Assembly: GCF_030731085.1 (NCBI RefSeq)
Contig: NZ_JASNFN010000002.1
Span: 284,425-348,424 of the forward strand
From: Blastococcus carthaginiensis
Lineage (GTDB): Bacteria; Actinomycetota; Actinomycetes; Mycobacteriales; Geodermatophilaceae
Length of the DNA: 64,000 nt
Direction: 5' to 3'
Part shown: one piece after another, positions 51,126 to 60,683 of the stretch
Layout: the number at the start of each line of letters is the position of its first letter
Position numbering within the stretch: position 1 is the stretch's first letter
The notes under the pieces: generated by a model
The model's database searches: none
What the model was told of the DNA's origin: nothing
Seen by the model: the letters and a program-made list of their open reading frames with translations, nothing else
Position numbers and translations under genes: made by a program

Positions 51126-53345
51126 CTAGCGGGGCAGCCCGAGGATCCGCTGGGCGATGACGTTGAGCTGGATCTCGATCGTGCCGCCCCCGAACAGCAC
51201 CGACGGCAGCGCGATGTGGTCGAGCACGAAGTCCGAGGCCGGATCGACCGAGGATCCGGTCAGCGTGCCCAGCGGCCCGAGCAGGGTGAGGATCCCCCGC
51301 GAGCCCTCCCGCTGGGCGAGCGCGTTGTAGACCTTCTGCACGCTGATCTCCGCACCCGGTCGGGCACCGGCCAGCAGGGTCTGCACACTGCGCAGGTTCA
51401 ACGCACCCAGGGACAGCTCCCGGGCGGTGTTGCGGCCCAGCACCCGGACCGCTTCGGCCCGGCTGGTGGCGTAGCTGCCCTCGGCGATGGCCCGCTTGAC
51501 CAGCCGAGCGCCGCCGTGCGGCAGCATGCCGCCCATGCTGACCCGCTCCTCGGTCAGCGTCGTCGTCGCCAGCTTCCAACCCTGACCGGGCTCCCCCAGC
51601 AGGCAGTCGTCGGGCACGACCACGTCGTCGAGGAACACCTCGTTGAACTCGGCCATCCCGGTGGACTGCACCAGGGGCCGGATGTCCACGCCGGGCGTGC
51701 GCAGGTCGATCAGGAAGTAGGAGATGCCCTTGTGCTTGGGCGCATCCGGGTCGGTGCGGGCCAGACACACGCCCCAGTCGGCCTCGTGCGCCGACGACGT
51801 CCACACCTTCTGACCGTTGAGCTTCCAGCCGCCCTCCACCTGCTCCGCCCGGGTGGACAGGCCGGCCAGGTCCGACCCGGCGCCGGGCTCGCTGAACAGC
51901 TGGCACCAGACGATCTCCCCGCGCAGCGTCGGGGTCAGGAAGCGCTCCTGCTGGGCCGGGGTCCCGCCGGCGAGGATCGTGGGCAGCACCCATTCGCCGA
52001 TGATCGTGGTGGGCTGCGGCAGGTTGCGGCGGGCGAACTCGGCGGCGATGACGGCCTGCTCGTGGGGCCCGGCTCCGATGCCGTACGGCTTCGGATAGTG
52101 CGGCGCGACCAGCCCGGCTTCGGCCAGTCGGGCCATCCGTGGACCGCCGCGGGCCGACGCCCACCCGGTACTGCTCACCGGGTCCGGCGGCAAGGTGAGC
52201 ACCTCGTCGAGCACCGCACCGACCTGGGCGCGCAGTTCGGGCAGCGCATCGGCGTCGACGAAGGAGAAGTCCCGCTCGGCGGTGAGCGCCACCTCGCCCA
52301 GTCGGCGGGCCCACTCCTCCTCGGTCCCCACGGAAGAGGCGATGCTGATCGCCCGCCGCCAGTAGAGGTGGACGTCGTGCTCCCAGGTGAAGCCGATGCC
52401 GCCGAGGAGGGTCACGCACTCCAGCGCGGCGTCGATGGCGAGTGGCAGGGCGGTGAGCGCGGCCTGCGCGGCGGCCAGTCGCTGCTGCTCGGCCGGCTGA
52501 CCGGCCGAGCGGGCGGCGTCCCACGCGGCGGCGGTGATCCGCTCGGCACGGACCAGCAGCATCGCGGCTTTGTGCTGCACCGCCTGGAAGCTGCCGATCG
52601 GCTTGCCGAACTGGACGCGGGTGCGCACGTACTCGACCGCCGTCGACAGGCACCAGGCGGCCAGGCCGCTGGCCTCGGCGGCCAGCAGGGAGTTGACGGT
52701 GACGTCGACCAGGTCGGGAGCGGGGGCGGGGAGGACCTCGTCGGCGGAGACCACGTACGCCTCCAGCTCGAGCCGCCCGACCGACCGGGAGAGGTCGGTG
52801 CCGGATTCGGTGCGGACCGCGGCGTCCGCCGCGCGTACGCGGAACCACACCGGCCCGTCGGCGCCCTCGGCGCGGACGACGACGACATCGGCTCCCGGCA
52901 GACCCAGCACCGGCTCGGAACTGCCGCTCACCGTCCAGCCGAATTCAACGGACTCGGCCCGAAGCCCGGTGGAGCGGACCAGCGCCCCGGTCGCTCCGTC
53001 GGCGAACGCCGCCAGCAGCTCGTCACGCAGGGCGCCCTCTCCGGCGGCGGCGACCACCGCGCTGGCGGTGACGGTCGGCAGGTACGGCCCGGGGACGAGG
53101 GCCCGGCCCAGCTGCTCGACGACCACGGCCAGCTCGACCAGTCCGGCGTCGGCACCGCCGTGCTTCTCCGGGAGGTGCAGTGCGTGCAGCCCCTGACGGA
53201 GCAGCGCCTCCCAGAAGGCAGGACGTGCGCCGGCGGCCGAGTCGTCGAAGGTCGCGCGGGTGGACTCCATCGGCGCGGACCGCCGGGCGAACGCCGCGAC
53301 GGACTCGGCCAGGGCGCGCTGGTCGTCGGTGAGCGGAAGGGGCAC
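51126..53345 (-). CDS. Fused double acyl-CoA dehydrogenase (FadE34-like)
   Basis: 739 residues: residues 1-~345 are one acyl-CoA dehydrogenase half (LTDDQRALAESVAAFARRS, EYVRTRVQFGKPIGSFQAVQ, LLGGIGFTWEHDVHLYWRRA) and residues ~375-739 a second (FSEPGAGSDLAGLSTRAE, NGQKVWTSSAHEADWGVCLA, DDVVVPDDCLLGEPGQGWKL, FGGGTIEIQLNVIAQRILG). This equals a heteromeric pair joined in one chain, as in mycobacterial FadE34 (ChsE3) and FadE22. Probably desaturates a steroid C24/C5-side-chain CoA. 45 bases separate it from each neighbour. Confidence 0.88.
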   Translation of the reverse strand: MPLPLTDDQRALAESVAAFARRSAPMESTRATFDDSAAGARPAFWEALLRQGLHALHLPEKHGGADAGLVELAVVVEQLGRALVPGPYLPTVTASAVVAAAGEGALRDELLAAFADGATGALVRSTGLRAESVEFGWTVSGSSEPVLGLPGADVVVVRAEGADGPVWFRVRAADAAVRTESGTDLSRSVGRLELEAYVVSADEVLPAPAPDLVDVTVNSLLAAEASGLAAWCLSTAVEYVRTRVQFGKPIGSFQAVQHKAAMLLVRAERITAAAWDAARSAGQPAEQQRLAAAQAALTALPLAIDAALECVTLLGGIGFTWEHDVHLYWRRAISIASSVGTEEEWARRLGEVALTAERDFSFVDADALPELRAQVGAVLDEVLTLPPDPVSSTGWASARGGPRMARLAEAGLVAPHYPKPYGIGAGPHEQAVIAAEFARRNLPQPTTIIGEWVLPTILAGGTPAQQERFLTPTLRGEIVWCQLFSEPGAGSDLAGLSTRAEQVEGGWKLNGQKVWTSSAHEADWGVCLARTDPDAPKHKGISYFLIDLRTPGVDIRPLVQSTGMAEFNEVFLDDVVVPDDCLLGEPGQGWKLATTTLTEERVSMGGMLPHGGARLVKRAIAEGSYATSRAEAVRVLGRNTARELSLGALNLRSVQTLLAGARPGAEISVQKVYNALAQREGSRGILTLLGPLGTLTGSSVDPASDFVLDHIALPSVLFGGGTIEIQLNVIAQRILGLPR

Positions 53346-53390
53346 GGCTGGTTCCTCGCGGTAGTCGGGATCGGGGACGGCGGTACGGGT

Positions 53391-54529
<1,139 letters not shown>

Positions 54530-54533
<4 letters not shown>

Positions 54534-55369
54534 CGGAGGATCTCCTCGCGCTTCCAGGGTTGCGCGTCCAGGCCGCGCACGGTCAGGTTCCACTCGCGGA
54601 TCAGGTCGAGGCTGACCCCGATCTGCCCGGTGACGTCCTCGGGGCAGTCGCAGAGCGCTGTCACCGCCTCCGCCATCTCCTCCAACGTCTCGACCTCCTC
54701 GGGCCGGATCAGCTCGCCGACCAGGGCGGCTGCTCCCTCGCTGAGGACGGCGGACCTCGGCTCCACGGTGTTCACCCGGATCCCGCTCCCGTAGAGCTCG
54801 ACGGCCATGAGGTTGGTGATCCGGTTCAGCGCCGCCTTCGAGCCGGCGTACACCCCCATCGCCGAGCCGGGCGGGTGCACGGAGAACGGCGGGCCGGCCG
54901 AGAGCCGGGCACTGGCGCTGGAGACGTTGACGATCCAGCCGCGACCGGCCTCGCGCATGCCCGGGATCACCCCCTGCATGAGCTCCAGCGGAGCGTGCAC
55001 GTTGACCTGGAAGGAGAGCAGCCGGCGCCGCAGCGGGTAGTCCGCCAGTGGCTGGTAGATCGCCGCCGCGGCGTTGTTGACCAGGACGTCGACCGGGCCG
55101 CCGAGCCGCTCGACCGCGGCCGGGACGATGCGGGCGACGTCCTCGGGATCGCTGAGGTCGGCGACGAGCACCTCCACCCGGGTTCCGTAGCGCGACAGCC
55201 GCTCGGCGGTCTCCCTCAGCGTCCCGCTGAGGGAGTCGTGCTGCTCGAGCGTGCGGGCGGTGATGAGCACGTCGGCGCCCTCGGCGGCCAGCCGCTCGGC
55301 GACACCGGCGCCGATGCCGCGGCTGGCGCCGGTCACCAGTGCCCGCTGCCCGGTGAACCGCCGGCTCAT
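54530..55369 (-). CDS. Short-chain dehydrogenase/reductase
   Basis: 279 residues from ATG 55369. ALVTGASRGIGAG cofactor motif, LITARTLEQHD, NNAAAAIY (NNAG-like motif altered), NVSSASARLS, and YAGSKAAL. Sits between the PLP-family enzyme and the thiolase with ATGA overlaps at both ends. Suits a 3-hydroxyacyl-CoA dehydrogenase step. Confidence 0.85.
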
Positions 55370-56601
55370 CGGTACCGGGCGGCGAACCGGTGGATGCTGT
55401 CGCCGATCCGCGCCACCTCGGCGTTCCCGAGGCCGTGGCTCATGCCCAGGGTCATGCCGCGGGCAAAGACCGCGTCGGCCTCGGGCAGGCCGCGCTCGGG
55501 CGTGCGGTGCTCGACGCCGGCCATCATCGGGTGCCGGGTGATGTTGCCGCTCCACACCGTGCGGGTGTCGATGCCGTCACCCTCGATCGCCTCCTGCAGC
55601 TCGCTGCGGGTGAACGGGGCGTCGGCGTTGATCATCACCGGGTAGCAGAGCCAGGCGGTGTCCAGCTCCGGGGTCTCCACCGGGGTGGTGAAGAACTCCG
55701 GGTAGGCGCCATAGGCCGCGGTGTAGGCGGCGAACAGCTCCTTGCGGCGCTTGTAGTTGGCCTCCAGCTTGTCGAGCTGCACGACCCCGTAGGCCGCGCC
55801 CAGCTCGGAGGGCTCGAAGTTCCACGGCAGCACGTCGAAGATGAAGTCGTTGTCGTAGTCGACGCCGTCGAGGCTCTCGCGGAACACCCGCCCGGTGCCC
55901 GAGGAGCCGAACAGGTTCGGCTCGGACCGACGACCCCACCGGCGCAGCAGGAGGGCCCGGTCCCGGGTCGCCTCGTCGTCGACCAGCACCATCCCGCCGG
56001 TGCCGGCGCAGGTGATGATGTGCGCCATCGAGAAGCTGGTGACGCTGATGTCGGCGCGCGCACCGGTGGGGGTGCCGCGCAGCCTGGGCCCGAGGGCGTC
56101 GCAGGAGTCCTCGATGACCTTCAGGCCGTGCCGGTCGGCGATCTCGCGGATGGCGTCCCAGTCCGGGCAGTTGCCGGCCAGGTTCGGCATCAGGATCGCC
56201 CGCGTGCGGTCGGTCACCATCTCCTCGATGGCGGCCACGTCGACGTTGAAGGTCGCCGGTTCCACGTCGACGAAGACCGGCACCAGCCCGGCCCGCACGA
56301 TCGGGGCCACATCGGTGGAGAAGGTCAGCGGCGAGGTGATGACCTCGCTGCCCTCAGGCAGCCCGAGCAGCTCGACGGCCAGGTAGAGGCCGGAGGACCC
56401 GGAGTTGCACATCGCGCCCAGCGCCTTGCCGCTCAGCGCGGCGACCCGGGTCTCCATCTCGTGGACGTTCCTGCCGATGCGCAACCCCTGGTGGCCGCTG
56501 CGCAGGACGTCGACGACGGCCCGGATCTCCTCCTCGCCGTGGGTGGCGCGCGCATAGGTGATGCGGTCGGCCGGGTCCCCGGTCCGCACTGTCTCGGTCA
56601 T
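55366..56601 (-). CDS. DegT/DnrJ/StrS-family enzyme with His replacing the PLP lysine
   Basis: 411 residues from ATG 56601 (AAGGAG six bases upstream). Fold type I aminotransferase-like: NSGSSGLYLAVELLGLPEGSEV, TSPLTFSTDVAP, VFVDVEPATFNVD, VIEDSCDALG (cofactor Asp). Where aminotransferases have Lys before the GG loop, this protein reads SFSMAHIITCAGTGG, with His194. The same exchange defines sugar 3-dehydratases such as ColD and E1/RfbH. The CxCxxC iron-sulfur set of E1 is absent, as in ColD. Its place inside a steroid side-chain operon is unexpected; substrate unknown. Confidence 0.82.
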   Translation of the reverse strand: MTETVRTGDPADRITYARATHGEEEIRAVVDVLRSGHQGLRIGRNVHEMETRVAALSGKALGAMCNSGSSGLYLAVELLGLPEGSEVITSPLTFSTDVAPIVRAGLVPVFVDVEPATFNVDVAAIEEMVTDRTRAILMPNLAGNCPDWDAIREIADRHGLKVIEDSCDALGPRLRGTPTGARADISVTSFSMAHIITCAGTGGMVLVDDEATRDRALLLRRWGRRSEPNLFGSSGTGRVFRESLDGVDYDNDFIFDVLPWNFEPSELGAAYGVVQLDKLEANYKRRKELFAAYTAAYGAYPEFFTTPVETPELDTAWLCYPVMINADAPFTRSELQEAIEGDGIDTRTVWSGNITRHPMMAGVEHRTPERGLPEADAVFARGMTLGMSHGLGNAEVARIGDSIHRFAARYR

Positions 56602-56620
56602 CAGAACTCCTTGGGATGGG

Positions 56621-57805
56621 TCAGTGGTCGGCGGTCAGGACGAGGGCGCTGTGCGGCACCGGTGAGCCACCCGTCACCAGCACGGTGTCGATCGCCTTGG
56701 CCGGCTGGTTGACCGAGGTGCCGCGCACCAGCCGGACGCCCTCGGCGATGCCGTTGACGCCGTGGATGTAGCCCTCGCCGAGCTGGCCCCCGTGGGTGTT
56801 GACCGGCAGCCGGCCGTCGAGCTCGAGGTTGCCCTCGGCGATGAAGTCCTTCGCCTCGCCGCGGCCGCAGAAGCCGTACTCCTCCAGCTGCAGCAGCACC
56901 ATGGGCGTGAACGCGTCGTAGAGGATCGCCGCGTCCACCTGGTCGGGCCCGATCCCGGCCTGGCGCCACATCTGCCGCGCCACCAGCTCCACCTCGGGCA
57001 TCCGGTCGATGTCCTCGCGGTAGTAGCTGCTCATCGAGATCTGCTGCGGACCCACGCCCTGGGCCGCGGCGGAGATCACCGCCGGCGGGTGCGGCAGGTC
57101 CCGGGCCCGTTCGGTGCTGACGATGACCAGCGCCTGGCCCCCGTCGCTCTCCTGGCAGCAGTCCAGCAGCCGCAGCGGGTCGGCGATCATCCGGGAGTTC
57201 TGGTGCTCCTCCAGGGTGATCGGCCGCCCGTGGAACCAGGCCCTGGGGTTGCTCGCCGCGTGCTTGCGGGACAGCACCGAGATCTGGCCGAAGTCGGCAC
57301 TGGTGGCGCCGTACCTCTCCATGTAGAGCCGCGCCAGGAATGCCTCCTGCTGGGCCGGGGTCAGCAGCCCGTAGGGGTTGATCCAGTTGCGGTACTCCTG
57401 ATCGGTGTTGGCCGTGTACGCGAACGGCGGCGGGCCGGCGCCGAAGCGGTGCCCCGAGCGCTCGTTGAAGGCGCGGTAGACGACGACCACGTCGGCGACG
57501 CCGCTGGCCACGGCCAGCGCGGCCTGCTGCACGGGCGCGCAGGCGCCACCGCCGCCGTGCGGGATACGGCTGAAGAAGGTCAGCTCCGGGATGCCGAGCG
57601 CGCGCGCGACGGCGATCTCCGGGTTGGTCTCCATGGTGAACAGCGCGAACCCGTCCACCTCCTCGACGCCGATCTGGGCGTCGTCGAGGGCGGCGAGCAC
57701 GCTCTCGCAGGCCAGCCGCCACTCGCTGCGCCCGGAGTTCTTGGAGAACTCGGTGGCGCCGATGCCGGCGATCGCGGCCTTGCCGCTGAACCCACCGTCG
57801 GTCAT
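56621..57805 (-). CDS. ltp2: Ltp2-like thiolase-fold aldolase/lipid-transfer protein
   Basis: 394 residues. SCP-x/thiolase-like protein: AIAGIGATEFSKNSGRSEW, DDAQIGVEEVDGFALF, GGGACAPVQQAALAV, SMSSYYREDIDRMPE, AILYDAFTPMVLLQLEEYGF, NTHGGQLGEGYIHG. In steroid side-chain degradation Ltp2 carries out retro-aldol cleavage that removes the last C3 unit, and needs a DUF35 partner. Here the DUF35 and two MaoC genes lie directly upstream with ATGA overlaps, as expected. High confidence in family, good in role. Confidence 0.87.
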   Translation of the reverse strand: MTDGGFSGKAAIAGIGATEFSKNSGRSEWRLACESVLAALDDAQIGVEEVDGFALFTMETNPEIAVARALGIPELTFFSRIPHGGGGACAPVQQAALAVASGVADVVVVYRAFNERSGHRFGAGPPPFAYTANTDQEYRNWINPYGLLTPAQQEAFLARLYMERYGATSADFGQISVLSRKHAASNPRAWFHGRPITLEEHQNSRMIADPLRLLDCCQESDGGQALVIVSTERARDLPHPPAVISAAAQGVGPQQISMSSYYREDIDRMPEVELVARQMWRQAGIGPDQVDAAILYDAFTPMVLLQLEEYGFCGRGEAKDFIAEGNLELDGRLPVNTHGGQLGEGYIHGVNGIAEGVRLVRGTSVNQPAKAIDTVLVTGGSPVPHSALVLTADH

Positions 57806-58245
57806 CGTGCGTTCCCTCCTGTCGGGACCAGCGTCACCTCGGCGGTCACGTGCACGCCGCGGTCGTTCGAACCGAGAACCCGGAGCATCACGGCGTCACC
57901 GTCGACGCCGGTGACCTCACCGGTGAGGCGCATGGTGTCGCCGGGGAAGTTCGGGACCCCCAGCCGCAGCGCGACGCGGGTGATGCGGGCCGCCGGCCCG
58001 GACCAGTCGGTGACGTAGCGGTCGATGAAGCCGTTGGTCGAGTTGATGCTCATGAAGATGTCGGGAGTGCCGCGCTCCTGGGCCTTGCCCGGGTCGTGGT
58101 GCACGTCCTCGAAGTCCTGCGAGGCGATCGCGGTCGCCACGATCGTCGTCCGGTCCAGCGGCAGGTCCAGGGCGGGCAGCCGCCCCCCCACGCGGGAGTC
58201 GGGAAAGCTCACCGTGTCCCCGGGTGCGCTCGCAAGCTCGCTCAC
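57802..58245 (-). CDS. chsH1: MaoC-like hydratase, ChsH1-like
   Basis: 147 residues, single hotdog: ALDLPLDRTTIVATAIASQDFEDVHHD carries the Asp/His of MaoC hydratases (DFEDVHHDP), followed by DIFMSINSTNGFIDRYVTDW. GTGA overlap upstream, ATGA overlap downstream with the Ltp2-like gene. In mycobacteria ChsH1 pairs with ChsH2 to hydrate the 17(20)-enoyl-CoA. Confidence 0.85.
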   Translation of the reverse strand: MSELASAPGDTVSFPDSRVGGRLPALDLPLDRTTIVATAIASQDFEDVHHDPGKAQERGTPDIFMSINSTNGFIDRYVTDWSGPAARITRVALRLGVPNFPGDTMRLTGEVTGVDGDAVMLRVLGSNDRGVHVTAEVTLVPTGGNAR

Positions 58246-58679
58246 GCGGCACCTCCCGAGGGACGGCGCAGCTGCGGGAGGACGTCGCCGTGCGCGTGCT
58301 CCGCGAAGCCCACCTCGAGCTCCATGCCCGGCGCCAGCTCCTCGTGCGGGATCCCGGCGATGTCGGCGACCAGCCGGGTGCCCTCCTCCAGGTCCACAAG
58401 CCCGACGGCCAGCGGGTACTCGAACGCCGGGTCCGGGGGGTGGTGGATGACCGTGTAGCTGTGCAGGGTGGCGCGGCGGCTGGATTCGACGGTGTCCCAC
58501 ACGATGGAGCGGCACCGCGGGCACGACGGCGCGGGCGGGTGGCGCAGCGTCCGGCACTCACCGCAGCGCTGGATCTCCAGTCGCCCCTCGCGCGCGGCGG
58601 TGAACCAGAACTCGTTGTCCTGGGTGACGATCAACCGCGGCACGGAGGTGCGCGGGCCGTCCTGACTGCGGTCGCTCAT
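58242..58679 (-). CDS. DUF35 (Zn-ribbon/OB-fold) protein, ChsH2 C-terminal equivalent
   Basis: 145 residues. Zinc ribbon CGECRTLRHPPAPSCPRC (two CxxC pairs), then an OB fold (LHSYTVIHHPPDPAFEYPLAVGLVDLEEG). In mycobacterial ChsH2 this domain is fused behind a MaoC domain and activates Ltp2. Here it is a separate gene overlapping the MaoC gene by four bases (ATGA). Confidence 0.87.
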   Translation of the reverse strand: MSDRSQDGPRTSVPRLIVTQDNEFWFTAAREGRLEIQRCGECRTLRHPPAPSCPRCRSIVWDTVESSRRATLHSYTVIHHPPDPAFEYPLAVGLVDLEEGTRLVADIAGIPHEELAPGMELEVGFAEHAHGDVLPQLRRPSGGAA

Positions 58680-59272
58680 GCGTTGTCCTCCCCGGCCGCC
58701 GGCTCCGCGGCCTTGGGCTTGAAACGAAGCAGCCGGAACCGCTCCTCCACGAGGAGGTCGCCGGCCTGGTCCACGTACTTCTTGTGCAGGGTGAGGAAGC
58801 AGCCCTCGCCGAGCGCCGTGCGCTTGACCGGCGAGATCGACTCGATCGTGAAGTGCGCGCTCACGTGGTCGCCCGGGTGCAGCTCGCGGTGGTATTCCTG
58901 CTCCACGTTGGTGGCGACCACCGAGGTGTAGCCCGCTCGGTCGAGCAGGTTCAGCAGCCGCGAGTACGCGAAGTCCTCGACGACCCCCTCGCTCCGCAGC
59001 CGGTGGACCTCCCGCCACCGCCGATAGCCGGCCATGACCCAGGTGGAGATCATCGCCGGTGGGCAGACCACCCCCTGCCGACCGGTCTGGCGAGCCCGGG
59101 CGTCGTCCACGTAGACGGGGTTGCGGTCGTCGTGCGCCTCGACCCAGTTGCGGACCATCGCCTCGTTGACCGCGTACCGTGCCACGCGCGGCGGCTCGGC
59201 CTCCAGACCGACGAAGCCGGCCAGCTGCTCGGCCAGGCCGGCATGCGCCTCCGTGGTGTTCCCTACCGTCAC
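58676..59272 (-). CDS. MaoC-like dehydratase, ChsH2 N-terminal equivalent
   Basis: 198 residues from GTG 59272, chosen because GGAAGGGG lies close upstream and because an in-frame TTG at 59299 would fall inside the KstR2-type operator. Hotdog fold: NEAMVRNWVEAHDDRNPVYVDDA carries the hydratase Asp/His; VVCPPAMISTWVMAG; VEQEYHRELHPGDHV. First gene of the 11-gene operon. Matches the MaoC half of ChsH2. Confidence 0.83.
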   Translation of the reverse strand: MTVGNTTEAHAGLAEQLAGFVGLEAEPPRVARYAVNEAMVRNWVEAHDDRNPVYVDDARARQTGRQGVVCPPAMISTWVMAGYRRWREVHRLRSEGVVEDFAYSRLLNLLDRAGYTSVVATNVEQEYHRELHPGDHVSAHFTIESISPVKRTALGEGCFLTLHKKYVDQAGDLLVEERFRLLRFKPKAAEPAAGEDNA

Positions 59273-59294
59273 ACCGTCCCCTTCCGCAAAAACT

Positions 59295-59308
59295 AGCAAG
59301 CGCTTGGT
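59295..59308. promoter_or_regulatory. KstR2-type operator
   Basis: AGCAAGCGCTTGGT fits the published KstR2 consensus AnCAAGnnCTTGnT at every fixed base. Additional arms ACTAGC (59292-59297) and GCTAGT (59311-59316) surround it. It lies 22 bases 5' of the steroid operon start and ~100 bases 5' of the divergent KstR2-like gene, so it can repress both. Confidence 0.85.
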
Positions 59309-59409
59309 ACGCTAGTCGCAGCAGGAATGACAGGCCGCCTGAGTCCCACTCCGCGGGACCGGCGCACACGCCGGCCGCCCGGGAGCGGACGGCACGGGAG
59401 GGACTGGCG

Positions 59410-60027
59410 GTGGCCGACAACGGACCGCAAGACGACGGCGTTCAGGCGCCCGGGGACAGGCGCGCCGCCATCCTGGCGCGCTCGGCGGAGCTGTTCGCGA
59501 CTCGTGGTGTGGCCACGACGACGGTCCGGGACATCGGCGAGGCCGCTGGCCTGCTGTCCGGCAGCCTGTACCACCACTTCCCGTCCAAGGACGCCATCGT
59601 GGGCGAGGTGCTGAGAGCCTTCATGGAGGACATCCAGCACCGCTTCGCAGAGGTCGCGCGGCGAGCCGGCACACCCGAGGAGACGGTGCGCCGGCTGGTG
59701 CACGAGACGCTCGCCGTGATCGAGGAGCACCCGCATCCGACGGCGATGTACCAGAACGACCGCCAGTACCTGCGCGAGCGCGGCCTGCTCGAACTGGTCG
59801 ACAGCGCATCCCGCGCCGTGCGGACCTACTGGCTGGAAGCGCTGGAGGCGGGGATCGCCGACGGGACCTTCCGCGGGGACGTGCCGCCCGAGGTCTTCTA
59901 CCGCGCTCTGCGCGACACGCTCTGGGCGACCATGCACTGGCCGAACCGGAAGGACTTCTCCACCACGGAGTTCGCCGACCTGCTGGTCGACCTCTTCTTC
60001 CACGGCCTGCGCCGGCCCGCCGGCTGA
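59410..60027 (+). CDS. kstR2: KstR2-like TetR-family repressor
   Basis: 205 residues from GTG 59410 (GGGAGGGG upstream). HTH region AELFATRGVATTTVRDIGEA then AGLLSGSLYHHFPSKDAIV is close to mycobacterial KstR2 (TTVRDI, LSGSLYHHF, SK, and LRxF downstream). KstR2 is released by a CoA thioester of the steroid C/D-ring propionate. The KstR2-type palindrome in its own upstream region supports the call and autoregulation. Confidence 0.88.
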   Translation: MADNGPQDDGVQAPGDRRAAILARSAELFATRGVATTTVRDIGEAAGLLSGSLYHHFPSKDAIVGEVLRAFMEDIQHRFAEVARRAGTPEETVRRLVHETLAVIEEHPHPTAMYQNDRQYLRERGLLELVDSASRAVRTYWLEALEAGIADGTFRGDVPPEVFYRALRDTLWATMHWPNRKDFSTTEFADLLVDLFFHGLRRPAG

Positions 60028-60047
60028 CCGACCCGGCAGGCCACTCC

Positions 60048-60683
60048 TCACTGCGGGCGGGGCACCTGCTTGGCGATGAACAACCCCGCCGCGCTGACGC
60101 AGATTTCGCCGCCGGCGGTGATGGTGCCCTCGGTCCGGATCTTGCGCCCGTCCACCGACACCTGGCGGGCGGTGACCGTCAGCGGCTGGAACAACGGCGT
60201 GGTCCGGTGGTAGCGCAGCGTCAGCTCGGCCGTCATCCCCGACGGCCCGGCCCAGTGGTTGGCCACGCCGAGGGTGTGGTCGAGCAGCAAGGCGGAGACC
60301 CCACCGTGCACGAAGCCGGGCGGCCCCTGGTAGGGCAGGCCCAGCACCGTGGTGCCCTCGATGGCGCCGTCGTCGCGGCCGGCCAACGCCAGCGGCGGGG
60401 CGATGGCGTTCTCGGGCCCGGTCACCGGGTCGTGCCGGGTGACCCCTTCGCCGGCCCACATGTCGACCATCCGGTCTGCCATGGGCGGGGCGTGCTGCTC
60501 GAGGTGATCGGCGACGGCGTCGAGACGGGCCGCCACGTCCTGCATCTCCGCGGCGCTGTTGCCACCGGTGTGCAGCAGCGCCGCGACCACCCGGCGGGCC
60601 GCCGCGACCGCGGCGTCCACCCCGGCGTTGTCCGGCGTGGCGGTGAGCCGCGGCCGCTCCCGGGCGGCCGCCTCCGGGCTCAC
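60048..60683 (-). CDS. PaaI-type hotdog thioesterase
   Basis: 211 residues from GTG 60683 (GTGA overlap with the upstream hydratase). C-terminal hotdog: GPPGFVHGGVSALLLDHTLGVAN is the PaaI-family active site (HGG and Asp), then TAELTLRYHRTTPL. The N-terminal ~80 residues are helical and unassigned. Would release free acid from a dead-end CoA thioester or recycle CoA during side-chain oxidation. Confidence 0.85.
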   Translation of the reverse strand: MSPEAAARERPRLTATPDNAGVDAAVAAARRVVAALLHTGGNSAAEMQDVAARLDAVADHLEQHAPPMADRMVDMWAGEGVTRHDPVTGPENAIAPPLALAGRDDGAIEGTTVLGLPYQGPPGFVHGGVSALLLDHTLGVANHWAGPSGMTAELTLRYHRTTPLFQPLTVTARQVSVDGRKIRTEGTITAGGEICVSAAGLFIAKQVPRPQ

